Below are positions 36,590 to 49,060 of a DNA stretch of 64,000 bases, piece by piece. Origin of the DNA: Epiperipatus broadwayi. Its lineage: Eukaryota; Onychophora; Udeonychophora; Euonychophora; Peripatidae. How positions within the stretch are numbered: the stretch's first letter is position 1; the number at the start of each line of letters is the position of its first letter. The stretch spans positions 434,001 to 498,000 of the forward strand of contig JAQFVV010006471.1 in NCBI GenBank assembly GCA_028023455.1, in the 5' to 3' direction. Made by a program: the position numbers and the translations under genes. The notes below the pieces were generated by a model. It did not search any database, had not been told where the DNA came from, and saw nothing but the letters and a program-made list of their open reading frames with translations.

Positions 36590-38815
36590 ATATATACATA
36601 ATGTGGCTTTCTAACTAAAGCAATACTCTTTGCAATAAAACAAAAAATTATAAATAAATTAAATTATGATATCTCAGAGTTTTATAAATAAACATCACAT
36701 GATCACCATTCTTGCTTATAACTGTTGTTAAAGCAGGCAAAACTCACTATACGTATTGCCACACACAGCAAGCTAGAGTAATCAATGGATGCCAGAAGAC
36801 TTGTGTGTAAAATCACCATCTAGTACCTACTCATCCAATATCCCCAGACTAGTTTATGGCTTGTGGCCTTCAGCTGTTAACTAATGTTAATAATGCTATC
36901 TTTTACTAAATATATGTGTACTTAACTAGCTATTCCATATGTAATATGTAATAATATTATAATTCAATGTCTGTACTTCTTCAAAGCAATATATGTAATT
37001 ATATAATTGAATATTTATAAATACAGTAATTAGAAATATTTTAAAAATTTTATCCACCAAGTAGTGCTTTCGACTATCCTTGTAGTCTTTTTCAACTAAC
37101 ACTTTGAAATGCTAACCTTGCCACAATTCCATGATCTTAAAGTTTGCTGTCTGCATGTTAATTAAGTCATGTTTGTATTTGTTAATTAAGTCATGCTTAT
37201 GAATTAATTATGTTCTCTTTCATTGATTTTTATCATAATTAAATATTATTAGCATGAATAATATCAAATGATAGATTCTTGAAATCTGTATTATAAAATA
37301 AATTTAAAACACTGTGTTATTATATAAAATATAATGTTATCTGTGATTATAATTTACCAATTAGATGATAATGTGAAATATAGAAACACAAAATTCAAAG
37401 TAATTTAATAAATATAAAATAAGCTTTATTTACAAATGACAATAATAATGATGAATATGATTATTATTAATAAAAAAAATTGAATAATCAGATGAACTTT
37501 GGAAATAAAAAACCTTAGAATTCAAACTCAATTATATCTAATATAATATGTGATTATTTCTTTATGTGTGGTTAAGGCAAATCAGGCATGAAAAATAATT
37601 GTTTAAAATAGAATCAAAATATGCTTTAAATGTAATTATTAAGTGTCTAAATAATGTTTTATTCAATTGTTATTTATTACTACAGCCTGTCTTTTAAAAC
37701 CATGTGTATTTCTATCATACAAAATAATATGCCATTTCATTAAATTTCAGTAAGCATATCTATTCTATATGTAACTCTTTATAATATACATGACATTACA
37801 AAATGTCTATCCAGGGTTTGTTCCACTGAATGATTCACAATTCATTTCTATGGAAATTAGAAATAAATCTAAAGATAATTCTTTTAAACTGTAAGTATTA
37901 AAACATATAATTCTAGAACATGAACATATATAGAATTACATAAAGGCTTACAAATTGACCTTAACTAATGAAAAGCTTTACTATTCTTTAAATTCTACCA
38001 TTAAAATATTTATAAACATCTCAACATAGTGCATAATGGAAATTATTATAAAGATCATTAAAATATGATGTTATATAAAATAATTATAAGTATTATTTTT
38101 AACTATAAAATTTTAACAAACAATCTTATTTTAACAATGAACATGCATGTACATAAATAATGTAATCATATTAAATATAATAATAAATTCAATAGCTAGA
38201 TATTTGCATATTCAAGTTTTCAGATTCCCCATCTTTCTAGTAGTTGTTATTATTATTATTACTTTATTAATAACAATAACATAAATAATAATAAAAATAA
38301 ATGAAAATATATCCTGTAAACTAAAGTTCTTTAAACATTTTTGACTTTCCATGAAGATAATTTTTGTTTTTTATCTTTAATTAGAGATGTTATAATGATG
38401 CAAAATATTATCCTAATCCTTTGGTGTTTCTATTTTATATAAATCCAAATAATAATATAATAACTTTATATGTAACTAAAATCATTTGTGCTGGTTTTTG
38501 AACAATAGAGTACATCCAAAATAAGTTTTTCTTATTTTATTAAGTAAGTTGTGCATTATGAAATTAACAATGATTCTTTGGATAATTTAATAGATTTGAA
38601 GTTTATTAAACATTTTATCCCATTAATCTATGAAATCTTATTTATTATGAAGTTTCACAAATATAGTTTACTTGTTCAAAAAATTCCAGAAGATCTACTT
38701 ATGCTGTAGGCAAATGCTTTATAAAAGTTGTCTAGCTTTGTTTTTTAAGTGATAATTATCCAACACAGCTATATTTTATTCATATGAATGCACAGTAATG
38801 CTCAGAAGGTAATCT
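36590..38815. other. AT-rich non-coding stretch
   Basis: No gene recognised. A short duplicated GTTAATTAAGTCATG word lies at 37,156-37,195 and a TTA-type microsatellite at about 38,246-38,305. Confidence 0.4.
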
Positions 38816-39284
38816 TGATAATAGTATGTATACTAAACCCCACCACTTGATGGCATTGTTTTTCACACAACACACATCAATATACTGTTTTAGTTGTGGT
38901 AACTTAGGGCTGACACTAAACTAGTTGTTGTTTGAGCCATAACAGTTCACCTGTGAGTGATGTATTCTACAATTACATTACAAAATACTACACCCATTAC
39001 ATTGTGATAGTATTCCTCAAGTGAGCACTAGTGAACTCTCACTATGGTCTTATTTGATGGTGGCCATATTTGAAAGAGGCAAACTCCAAAAATTCATTGT
39101 CGGAATTTTTTTAGAAAACATAGTGGAATTAGTATTACATATTAAGAAATGTCATGTCATCACACATGCTTCCCTACAGTTTTGAACTGCACACACCTTC
39201 AAAAAGTTATTTTTTTCAGCATAGTTTTTTCTGATTTCACACACAAATGCAAATTTATGTGTGAATCTTTGTGAGAACAGTAAA

Positions 39285-39350
39285 ATGTCATCTGCAAGTT
39301 GTCAAAATTGTTTGAAGCTGAGTGAATTGCCGGCCACAGAAGTTGACGAA
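39285..39350 (+). CDS. Short 5' coding remnant (possible exon 1 of a transposon gene)
   Basis: An ATG at 39,285 opens a 22-codon frame starting MSSASCQNCLKLSELP. It ends at GACGAA followed at once by GTAAGTG, a good 5' splice site at 39,351. Beyond the donor the frame stays open but turns into an F/Y/C-rich string typical of intron read-through. The composition before the donor is clearly more protein-like. A plausible reading is the first exon of the autonomous parent transposon, kept in this deleted copy. The CQNC pair might begin a zinc-binding segment, but that is inference. Confidence 0.35.
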
Positions 39351-39659
39351 GTAAGTGTTTTTTTTTGTTTTGGTTCCCTGTTATTTTATTTTCATGTTAC
39401 TATTGGCTGCTGTATTTTTTATGCCCCAAAAATGGTGTTTTTTACTTGTTTCAGTCAGAACTTGTCCAAAGTTTCATTTATTTTTGATTCAATAAATTAT
39501 TTCATGGGAAACTGTTGTTGTTGTTTTTCACATGATTGTAAAGTAGGTAGGTAATATTTTATTTAAAAAGAAAGAAGTGTTTAAGAGTTTCTTCAAAGGG
39601 CCAAAAAATAATAATAAACAACTGTGTGGTAATGTAAATGTTAAAAAAAAAAAATCAAA

Positions 39660-40315
39660 AAAGACGTGGATAATTAAAAATCAAAACAAACCTTTCCTGC
39701 CACCACCCTCCTTAAAAAAGTGTTCTACAAAAATGAGCTGTTGATGTCTTTTTTAAAAGGCCAAAAAATTAAGCAAGGACTTTTCACTATCATATAAAGG
39801 TTTCTGTAGTGGAAATGAATATTTGGAAAAAAAAAAAAAAGCCTCATAATAATTTTTTTAAAAAAAGATGACAATTACAACTCAAAACAACCCCTCCTCT
39901 TCACCCTCTAAAAAGTAAGTGTTGGTTTATTCAAAAGTACCAAATTTTTTATCTATGTCTTTCAAATAAAACATCCAAAAAAAGATATTTTGAAAGAAAG
40001 CCAACACCCCCTCCTCCACCATCTAAAAACAAAGTGTTTGTTAATAAAAACAAAAACTGTATGCCTTTTTTTTTTAAGTGTCATAGCATCGTCCAGGACA
40101 TGAACCCGCAACCTGGGCAACTGCTTGCTAGTGCAAGGGAGTTGGGTTGACGTCTCTATGCCTTTTAGGTAAAGAAAGTTAAAAAAAAACAAAAAAAAGG
40201 TATTGTAGTAGTATATAAAGAAACCGTTTGACTGTTAGTCGATAATTTAAAAGCAAACCAACACCTGTACACCATCTAAAAACAAAGTGTTTGTTTCTTA
40301 AAAAACAAACAAAAA
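39660..40315 (+). repeat. Four degenerate repeats inside the transposon
   Basis: Related blocks containing CAAAACAAACC or AAAGCCAACACC, then a C-rich CACCATCTAAAAA-type stretch, then (A)AGTGTTTGTT, lie near 39,670, 39,878, 39,997 and 40,250. Spacing is irregular (about 120-250 bp). Confidence 0.6.
40080..40145 (-). repeat. Possible SINE-like B-box fragment
   Basis: On the minus strand the sequence reads CCCAGGTTGCGGGTTCATGT, resembling the tRNA T-arm/B box of SINE heads. A possible anticodon-stem-like CTTGC...GCAAG lies upstream. No matching A box or closed tRNA fold was found, so this is only a suggestion. Confidence 0.2.
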
Positions 40316-40469
40316 AAAAAACTGATGAAAAAACAAAATAAATCTTTGGTGGTTTACTGTAATATTATGTAAATCTTTTACCATAATATTATGTAAACAA
40401 ACAATACTGATGTGCAGTGGGTAAAAAACAGCACCATCAAATGGTAGGGTTCAGTATACATACTATTAC

Positions 40470-41355
40470 CATAATCTTAGATAAAAAGATAAGAAAGCAA
40501 TTTATCTAAATACTTTTATTTATAGGTTTCTATTAATGTCAGAAATTATGTCATCATTGCTTTTACAATATGAGCCAAAGTCTTAATTTAACTCTAATGT
40601 ATTAAATTATTTTGTTCATTGACACCACCTTTTCGTTGCTTAGACAAGCACACACATGCATGTAAGAATAATGTCATTGTGAGAAATTGCAACATTCTTT
40701 ACAACAAAATATTTTGAGACTACAGACATTTTAACAAATATTTTAAAATAAATTATTACATATTCCAATAAATATTTATATTACAAATATTAATATAAAT
40801 CTTTCACTTTATTCATTTATTTATACTCATAATTAACAATATTTTTATTTTAAATTGAAAGATATAATTTTACATTAGAATTTTAAAATAGTTTACCCTT
40901 TAAATTTTAAAACATATAAAATAAACAAAGAACAACTATATGTTCACACACATACAAATTCAAGCATTAAATTAAAGTTATATTATTTATTGTAGATTAA
41001 TTGATATTATGTATAAACTAGCATGATTATTGCTTTACTAATTTTATGTTTAGCCCAGTCATTTACATATTTAAAACATTGTATGTTTTTATAGTGTATT
41101 GCTCTTTTATTAAATTTTAATTATATGTGATGTAGCATAAAAGTCAATGTTTTAATACTTTATTTACTGTGATTTCAAATTTGATACAAGAATTTCAAAA
41201 GTTATAATATACAGAATGACATATTGAAATTATGAGGATTGTTTTTATAAGGTATATAACTTTAAATTATAATGTTTGCAATAATCCAATAAAAAAGTTC
41301 TAATTATACTTATTATTATGCTTTGTATTGAATATTGTATGTTACCATATATAAA
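40470..41355. other. AT-rich non-coding stretch
   Basis: No gene or repeat recognised. Confidence 0.4.
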
Positions 41356-41374
41356 AGCATTAAAAGCCTAAATC

Positions 41375-41580
41375 TAAACTAGCCAATAAAATAATCACAA
41401 TTACACCAAATTCACAATTCAACCAGACTAGCAAAAAAAAAAAAACTAAAACACAATCAATTGTTTTATTGTCTGATTGTAGCATTGAAACAATTGGTTG
41501 TGTTTTAGGAGGGGTTTTTTGGTTAGTATGATTAAATTGTGAATTTTGGGTAATTTTGTTTATATATATATAACCCCAAA
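41375..41580. repeat. Fold-back palindrome (family also seen at 43,845)
   Basis: The left arm (ACCAAATTCACAATTCAACC ... CTAAAACACAATCAATTGTTT) is mirrored by the right arm (AAACAATTGGTTGTGTTTTAG ... ATTAAATTGTGAATTTTGGG). The centre is near 41,478. The A-run on the left and T-run on the right differ in length. No coding capacity beyond shadow frames. Confidence 0.85.
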
Positions 41581-41589
41581 TGCTGAAAG

Positions 41590-42685
41590 ATAAAATAGTC
41601 AATATAATAGATTAAATTAAAAAAAAAATATATTAACCAACTTAAAAGTTAAAATTCACTACTAATGATTTTTCAACTAAAACAAATAATCTGGAAAATT
41701 ATTGATAGTAAATTTTTTAATTTGATATTTAATAGTATGTTTATATTTGGCATAACATATATATTAAAGATTTTAGTTTAATATAAACCTTAAAAATCAA
41801 ATTGTAAAATATAAAACTTCTTATTAAATCAAAAATTATAGTTTAATTTCTATAAGAACAAACAATTTTATAAAATATGAATTCATGGTCTTTTCAAGCA
41901 ATGAATCAATGTATTTAAAAAAATTTAACTTTGCCTAAACGATCTCTGAACTTTTCATTAAAAAATAAAAACATTAATGTTTATTAAGATGTTTTCAATG
42001 TAATGTTAAATTTTGTTTATAGACATTTCTTTTATAAATGTTTTGGATGAGTGATTAGTTGTTGTTTTTTTTTGTTTGCTTTTTACAAAATAAAATAAAC
42101 TTGCATTTTAAATATTTCAATTTTTTGTTATTTTAACTTTTATATTTAAAATACATATATATTGTGAATGATAACTCACAATAAGTTTTCTATGATTACA
42201 AAAGTAAACTAAATTTAAGATTATGCAGGTCATGTGGTTAAGCATTTATTGTGACAAATATAAAGGTTTATTACAATCTTGATAATTAACCTTTAGTTAT
42301 TAAAGATTTCCTAAATTAATAAGTTATACTATTATTTATCATTCTTTGATATGATTTTATAACTAAAGAGTATAGTTTTTGAAATTGAATGTTATAGATA
42401 TCTGAGATGTTTGTTAATATTTGAATGAATTAATAACAATATTTCTTAATTAAAAACGTTGGTACAGTTGTAAAATTTAAAATGAGTTTTGTTTATATAC
42501 AAAATGCAATTTGGTAAGATGAATATGAGACTTGATTATGAGAAAAGTAAAGTAGAAAATGTAAGGTTAGATGTACTTATACCTTCCATGCAACAAAATA
42601 AAGTAATATTTCTTTTAAATTTTATAAATATTTTTTATATAAACACATGCAGATGAATCAGAAAATAATTTTGCATCATGACAAT

Positions 42686-42724
<39 letters not shown>

Positions 42725-43840
42725 TTGAATATTATTATTATTTATAAACCCAGTTTAAAATATTAAAAAAACTTTAATTACAATAGTCACTTTTATATTA
42801 CAGTCTAAAATAGTTTAATGATATTTTATTAAAAAATTTTAAATCTTACACTTTAAATTTTTTTATCATATTTAAATATTTAATTTTAAAGATAATAGTT
42901 TATAAAATTAAAGTACCTATTGTTTTTTTAATAAGCTTAAATTTATACAAGACTTTTGGTACACTCAAAAAAGGAATATAAAAAAAATGGTTTTATTAAA
43001 TTCAAAAAAATTTTAAAAAAAATTAAACTAAAATAAATCATGCCTCTTCACAAGGTATTAAAAAAATATGTTCTGTGATTTTAAATTTAATCAATTTTTT
43101 AATCTCTTATTGAATTATAAATAAATTTAATATATAATCATAAAAACTTAATAAAAGTATTAATAATTTTTTAATAAATATTTGACACAAATATTTATAA
43201 TAATTTAAAAATTTCATTAAAAATATGTGTTTCAAAAAGTTTGTGTAGACAGGTGGGATCTTTGAAAAATATTTTAAATAATTATATATGCTTTAAATAT
43301 TTTACATCTTAAAATAATTTATTAATAATTTTTCTTATATATAAATATATAGGTGTGTAAAGATATCTGAGATGTTGATTACAATCATTGTGTGTTAAAA
43401 ATTCACTATTTTGCCATATGCATTAAAATATTTCCATATCACTCTTTAATATGTATACATTTTAAGTTACAAGTTATCGTCAGCTGCTTTGAAAAAAGTT
43501 TTAGGTAAATAAAACAACAATTCATTTCATATTAATATTGACAAATTGATTCACAAATTAGATAATTCCAGTATGGTTAAATATTTCTGCTGTTCCATAA
43601 AGTTGGTCAATTTTCTAATCCTAATATGAGTGATTCATACATTTGTGTGGACTCCAAAGTATAAATGAAAGCTTTATTACCTACAATTTATGCATAATAT
43701 AGTATAATTTGATAATAGGTTCTTGGAACAGACATTTTCCCAGTTGTTTTTAAAGATACATTTATGTCAACTTAAATTACTAATAACATTTTTACAGAAG
43801 GCTTACATTTAAATGTTATTGTATTACTCCAATAAATTTT
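41590..43840. other. Very AT-rich non-coding stretch
   Basis: No gene recognised. A compound (TA)n(GT)n microsatellite lies at 42,686-42,724. The section 42,760-43,340 is almost pure A/T. Confidence 0.5.
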
Positions 43841-43844
43841 TTTT

Positions 43845-43940
43845 TTTTTATGTCTGAAACCATTGGTTGTGTTTTAGAGTTTATTTTCTTTAACCAGTTT
43901 GAAAGCATTGTGAATTTGGGATAATTTTGATTAAACACTA
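43845..43940 (+). repeat. Half copy of the 41,375 fold-back family
   Basis: TGAAACCATTGGTTGTGTTT, TTTAACCAGTTTG, CATTGTGAATTTGGGATAA and TTTTGATTAAAC follow the same order as the right arm of the palindrome at 41,375-41,580. The opposite arm is missing. Confidence 0.75.
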
Positions 43941-45284
43941 AATATATATAATAAAATGAGATCCCCCACATGATTTCTCAAAATAACATTCCTACATTGC
44001 CTATAGTGATATGCTATGTATAATATTTAAATTAGATCTAACTTATTAAAAACTACTTATTTCAAGCATGGAAATCAGGTTGTCAAACATTCAAGATGCA
44101 TTTTCATTGAACTAATGTCATTCAGCTTGCACAGGCTTTATTGATATAAAATAGTAAAATAATTTTGTAAAATTTATACTAGTAATTTGAATAATATTTT
44201 TTAATATAAAATACAGTACAATATTAGTTGAGAGATAGAAACAACTAGGTCTTCCTAATAAGTATGGTTAAATTGCAATGCTCTATGGGTTTACTTATAT
44301 TTTTTTTTGATGTCTTGAACTACTATATGCTTGGAAAATAGAAATAACACTTATTTGATGTACTATATATATATATATATTGTACCAGTCAAAAAACCCA
44401 CCACCAAAAGAACTGCAAGTCGGATCCAAACTCAGCTAAAACAAACTGAATTCAAACCCAACTCAACAGCTCAGATTAATAGAAATCTAAATTGACAGCA
44501 CAATGCTATGCGCCAAAAAACTAGCTCAATGGCTGGTGAGGATCAGAGACCCCTGAGCTGACATTAATATCTGATAATACACTAACTAAATAATTTTAAA
44601 TCGAATCATATGTATATGTTCGGGTTCCCAACACAGACAGCGAGTATTAACATTAAAATAATTATGAAAGAATTAGGCACTAAGAAACCAAGTGTGTTTA
44701 GAAAATATTTAATAATAATAATTTGTTTTGTTTGAATTTTAAATAATGATTATATTAATTACCTCTAGCCTTTAACAGAATTTATAATTATAATAAGAGT
44801 GGCGGTCCTTATTATATGCCAATGAGGATTACGCAATATTGGAATTCTATGTCTATGCCCCCAACAAGAAAATAAAGGCAGATAAAGGTATTCATCAGTA
44901 AAGGAAATTATTACTCTAATTTTATTACGACAGAATGTGAGATTTATTTTCACATTCGCAAATTCATTCATGAAGAGCAAGATACGTATTTTAGGGCATA
45001 ACTTTAATCTTTATTAGAGAACTTATTTTGAGATATAATGGAGAATTTGTTGGACTTTAATTTAAATAACTTCATCATGAATTACGAGCATCAGAGCAGG
45101 CTTTACCGGAACAGAGAGGCAATGGTGCTGATGAATTATGAGCTATAAAATGAAATTGAAAGACGATAGCTAGTCAATAATCGAAGTCCTATGGTGGCTT
45201 GTGTCTGACAAGTCTTATGCCCTTTGACTAATATGAAAAGGAGAGGAAGTGCTTTCTTCCTTGATAATTTAAAATAACAGAAAT

Positions 45285-45368
45285 ATGATCACTGACCAGC
45301 CTAACGGAATGGAAGATTGCCCTATGTCAGCAACGTTCGAAGACAATGACTTGATGGTCATCGTTTGA
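45285..45368 (+). CDS. Short open frame of 27 codons (speculative)
   Basis: The frame begins MITDQPNGMEDCPMSATF and is balanced and acidic, unlike chance frames nearby. A stop follows 27 codons later and there is a stop just upstream. There is no splice or family evidence, so it may be chance or a decayed exon. Confidence 0.12.
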   Translation: MITDQPNGMEDCPMSATFEDNDLMVIV

Positions 45369-45689
45369 ATACTAAAACCCATATAGAATGCTCTACATGA
45401 TGACTTGATCAATTAATTTAAGTCAAATGAGCTTTTAATGAAAACTATTTTAAAGTATTTGTAAATCATATTAATTATGCCCCAATCATCGTGCCCTTCC
45501 TGAATCTTAATAGCGAGTAACAGAAATTTGAATTAGAATATATTTGATTCCTTTATCGGCCCTTTTGCAATAAAAACATTTTAAAATTATATATAAATAA
45601 ATAAATATTAGTGAAATGAGAAAATAGCATTGGCATAGATTAGAAGTGGAGCTAATAATTTATTATTAGCCAATGATAAAAATAACAAT

Positions 45690-45840
45690 CATTTAATAAT
45701 TTCTTTCGACTCGATGATTGATTAAACTGTATAAATCTAGTTCTAATGGGTGAGAATTAACTATCAGAATTAAGTTTATATTACTTGTATAAGGCAAAGA
45801 AAATGAAAAAGATCATCGAGTCGAAGGATTATTGGCATAT
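45690..45840. repeat. Short inverted repeat element
   Basis: TTCGACTCGATGAT at 45,706-45,719 and its complement ATCATCGAGTCGAA at about 45,811-45,824 flank about 90 bp. Weaker inverted similarity (AATAATTTC / GGATTATTG and AGCCAATGAT / TTGGCATAT) continues outward. It is MITE-like. Confidence 0.6.
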
Positions 45841-46500
45841 AATTAAAAATAAACAACATTAATAAATCACATGATAAATATATATAATATAATAAATGAA
45901 CCACCAAGTAAGAAAAGAAAGTTAAAGACTAGAGGTTGAGAGAATTACTATGAATTTAAAAAGCATAAATAAAAAGAGTTTTACACAGAGATTATTACAT
46001 TAACGAATGAAAAGAGCTCTTAAAAAGAGTGCAAAGTAAAGTTCGGAAACTGGCCAGATAGTTTAAGGTTCATTATGGAAATATATTACCCGTTTCTTCC
46101 AGGATGGATCCTTAGGTTACATGTCCGAGTTGGTAAAAATGTAGGCACCATTTGATTGATTACTTGAACAGCATTTTATTTGATTTTGGCAACCTAATTT
46201 GTCCGGAAAGAATTTAGCAGCTCCATTGAAAATTTTCAGGGAACTTCAGGAACCAATAGCCATATTCCTGATGTTTAGCCCCTTATCATGATTGAACCAC
46301 TATTTAAAATGCACAGAGTTTACTGCACTTCTCTACAACAAAGATGGCTTCTTTTTTTTTCTCCAAACTTTTCAGAACTATATATACTGTCCTCTGATGC
46401 CTTCAGGCTAGTGCTTCTTTCATTATCAATGTTTTTAGATTTACTGGTTGTTTTTAGATACATTCCTTCAATAAGGCTTTCAAACTCATTAACTTGAATT

Positions 46501-46520
46501 CATTTTCTAATTAGAAAATG
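46501..46520. repeat. Perfect 20-bp palindrome
   Basis: CATTTTCTAATTAGAAAATG is its own reverse complement. It lies just upstream of two AATAAAACTTTAAC repeats (46,558 and 46,628). Confidence 0.85.
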
Positions 46521-46839
46521 ATTTTAATTAGGAAATCTTTATCTTTTTTTCTAATTAATAAAACTTTAACTGTTGTTTTTGGAAAGGGAAAATCTGAAAG
46601 CTTATCGAAAGAATGTAGCTTTTAATCAATAAAACTTTAACAAATTATTTAAAAGTAAAAACAAATATTCCCAATGCAATGAAACTTTCAAACAATTATA
46701 TATATTTAAATATTTACAAATATATATGCACAATCCACGCAGTTGTAATATATATAAATTCATGAATAATTTTATCATGAATTTATTAATAGAATTGATC
46801 AATTTAAATCTGATAGAATTAATTTTAATACGCATTTAT

Positions 46840-46985
46840 AAAATGTTATTCTTTATGGAAATTAGTGTGGATTGAACGTATAAAGTCCCACTGCATCGGA
46901 AATTTAAGGTTAGTACTAGGGTTTGAAGTGGAGCTTATGGCTAGATGTCATGAAGCTAGGATCGAACTCAGATCCGACTGCTTCA
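46840..46985 (-). repeat. Possible SINE fragment with B-box match
   Basis: On the minus strand GAGTTCGATCC (46,959-46,969) matches the pol III B box well. It lies in a locally GC-richer 140-bp patch bounded by a (TA)n run at 46,986-47,005. The expected A box would fall in or beyond the TA run and is not visible. Confidence 0.3.
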
Positions 46986-47433
46986 ATATATATATATATA
47001 TATATTGTAAGGATGACTTACAACCTGTCACACCATCCTATGTTAGTTCATACTACCAATTGGAGTCATGAAAAATATTTGCTTAACTAATAAATCGCTA
47101 AGCACTTACCAGTGTTATTATGTACAACCAATATTTTTTTTAAAAGCTAAAATACTAAATTCCAAAGCTACTTAATTGTTCTACTGTAATAAAAAAGTTA
47201 TAAAAATCATTAAACAATTAGGTCAAAAACTCTAAAAAAAATAAAACATATATGTATGTTCACCCCACTTTTAGAAACTTGTCTTGTATGTCATTAATTC
47301 GATTAAAACAATAATAAATACATTTAGATAAGACACACAATATTATGACCTAATTTAAAATTAATATCTAGCATCCAAGTATGAAACCAAAATTAAAACT
47401 TCATTAATAATTGTTTTAATACCATTACTGAAA

Positions 47434-47434
<1 letters not shown>

Positions 47435-47491
<57 letters not shown>
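47435..47491 (+). repeat. (TA)n microsatellite, about 57 bp
   Basis: Longest uninterrupted TA repeat in the window. Confidence 0.95.
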
Positions 47492-47494
<3 letters not shown>

Positions 47495-47499
47495 ACAAT

Positions 47500-48965
47500 A
47501 GGAAGTTATGTCAATACATAAAGAAATGCAAGATTCAATATATCAAAAGACGAAAATGAGCTAATCTCACTTTCAAATTCCATTCTATATAAAAGCAATT
47601 CAAATCTTCATCCTTTCTCTTTCAAAATAATGCTCTTGCTAAATAAAAGCCAACTTCATTATTCTTAAATATTAAAATGCAAAGATGGATGTATAGCATT
47701 AAACTTAGTAGAAGTCAAACTAGCAAATTAAATTGAAAATGTATAAATAGTTAAGTAAATTCAAGGAAGCAAAAAAATATTCTTTTAAGAAACTTTAATT
47801 TTATTTATGCAAGAAAAAGAAGAGAAAAATAAATAGTTATCAACAATTGAAGAGAAAAAACATTGTTCTTTTATATATACATATTGCTACTAAATACATA
47901 ATTGTAATCGAATAAACTATGTATATAGTATATATCATTATACAATGTGTTCCAGCTAAAAGCAATGATAAGGAAATAGAACATCATCACCAGAGCCAAG
48001 AAAGAATAGTGACTTCTTCTGTTTATTGCTGTAAAACCTGAAGAACATCCACTGTCTTTTACAAGATATGTCCATCTATTTCAAGAAAAAATCACCTGGA
48101 CAAAATCCCTATATTATCATTCCAAGCAGGAGAATGCCACTCTTTGAGGGAAGAGTGTTCCACTTTAGCCAGAGAGATCTATTTCGAAAATGATGGACTA
48201 ATACTATGAAAGACATTTTCAGCAGACTCATCAAACTTTAATATGAATGATTGAAAAATTTTATTTTTTGTTTTATTTTCTATTATTGTTCATTTTTACC
48301 CACTTGGAAACAAATGTGTTCACATTTTTGGAAGAGTTTATTATCAGAGTAAGAAGGGGAAAGTTATTAGATTTAGTTTAGATATTTCTTTTATTAAATA
48401 AAATCTAGAGCAATTTGCCTTCACAACCAAACTGACATTGACAGCATAATGTAAAATAAAAGATAAGATTTCAATATTATCTCACATCTATACTATAAAA
48501 TAGGACATAATTGATGTTAGTTTGTTAATCGTTAACTAACCTTTGTTATGTGTTTCTTTTGTGTAATTGATTAACAACCTAGCATGGATGCTTCTTTTCT
48601 ATTAATGTTAGAGAGATCTATGGATAGAGGAGCTCCCAAACAGATTTACCGCAGTCAATATGAACTGGATAACAAGGATTTTTATAATGTAACTGTAAAT
48701 AGGATTGATTACCCAGTTAGATTCACAGTTATGTAAATATTATATACATAGATGTGTGTGTGCCTTTGTAAATAACTGATATCAAGTGCATGAATTTCTA
48801 GCATGGGCTGAGGGATAAGGATATTTATTATTATCATTATTAGATAACAATGTGGTAAAAGCTCATCTTTGACATAGCAGATTATATAATTCCGTATTAT
48901 TAAACATTTCTTTATTTTTTTATCAGTAAATGTTAAAAGAGTTTGTTACTTTAATCTGGCCTCTA
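47500..48965. other. Non-coding stretch with one protein-like patch
   Basis: No defined gene. Around 48,065-48,190 a plus-strand frame reads NPYIIIPSRRMPLFEGRVFH, which looks less biased than chance, but it has no start, splice site or known family. Confidence 0.25.
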
Positions 48966-48968
48966 GCT

Positions 48969-49060
48969 CATCATTATTCTTATACCCACCACCAACATTA
49001 TTATCATCATTATTCTTATACCCATCAGCAATATTACTATCATCATTATTCTTATTATTA
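48969..49060 (+). repeat. Minisatellite, 36-bp unit, about 2.6 copies
   Basis: CATCATTATTCTTATACCCA begins at 48,969 and 49,005. A third truncated copy begins at 49,041. The units differ at a few bases. Confidence 0.9.

Larger units (their letters stand above)
38820..40467 (+). mobile_element. Non-autonomous DNA transposon with terminal inverted repeats
   Basis: The left end AATAGTATGTATACT...AACCCCACCACTTGATGG (38,820 on) is mirrored by the right end CCATCAAATGGTAGGGTT and AGTATACATACTATT ending at 40,467. Inverted similarity reaches roughly 80 bp inward, to ACACATCA(A/G)TA on both sides. No clear target-site duplication could be fixed. The 1.65-kb interior lacks a transposase. It holds a short 5' frame with a splice donor and four degenerate copies of a C-rich block. 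Superfamily not recognised. Confidence 0.75.
44390..46270. other. Less AT-rich island of unknown nature
   Basis: This 1.9-kb stretch begins just after a (TA)n run and has visibly more G and C than its flanks, with words such as GCAAGTCGGATCC and GACCCCTGAGCTGAC. It includes a possible A-box-like TAGCTCAATGGCTG at 44,523 and GTTCGGGTTCCC at 44,619, too far apart for a normal tRNA head. No protein motif was recognised in six frames. It may be an old unclassified element or single-copy sequence. Confidence 0.35.

Noticed and set aside
40080-40145. tRNA gene on the minus strand
   Set aside because: The T-arm-like word is present, but its stem does not pair well and there is no D-arm or acceptor stem. 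Kept only as a weak SINE suggestion.
41360-41602. 80-codon minus-strand frame as a gene
   Set aside because: It lies across a non-coding palindrome and its residues mirror the two arms.
46626-46835. 69-codon minus-strand frame as a gene
   Set aside because: Composition follows local TA-rich repeats. No motif.
48065-48190. Coding exon
   Set aside because: A protein-like frame is visible, but no start, splice sites, partner exon or family could be found.
48969-49060. CRISPR array
   Set aside because: The 36-bp units are contiguous tandem copies with no spacers, in a eukaryotic-type sequence. It is a minisatellite.
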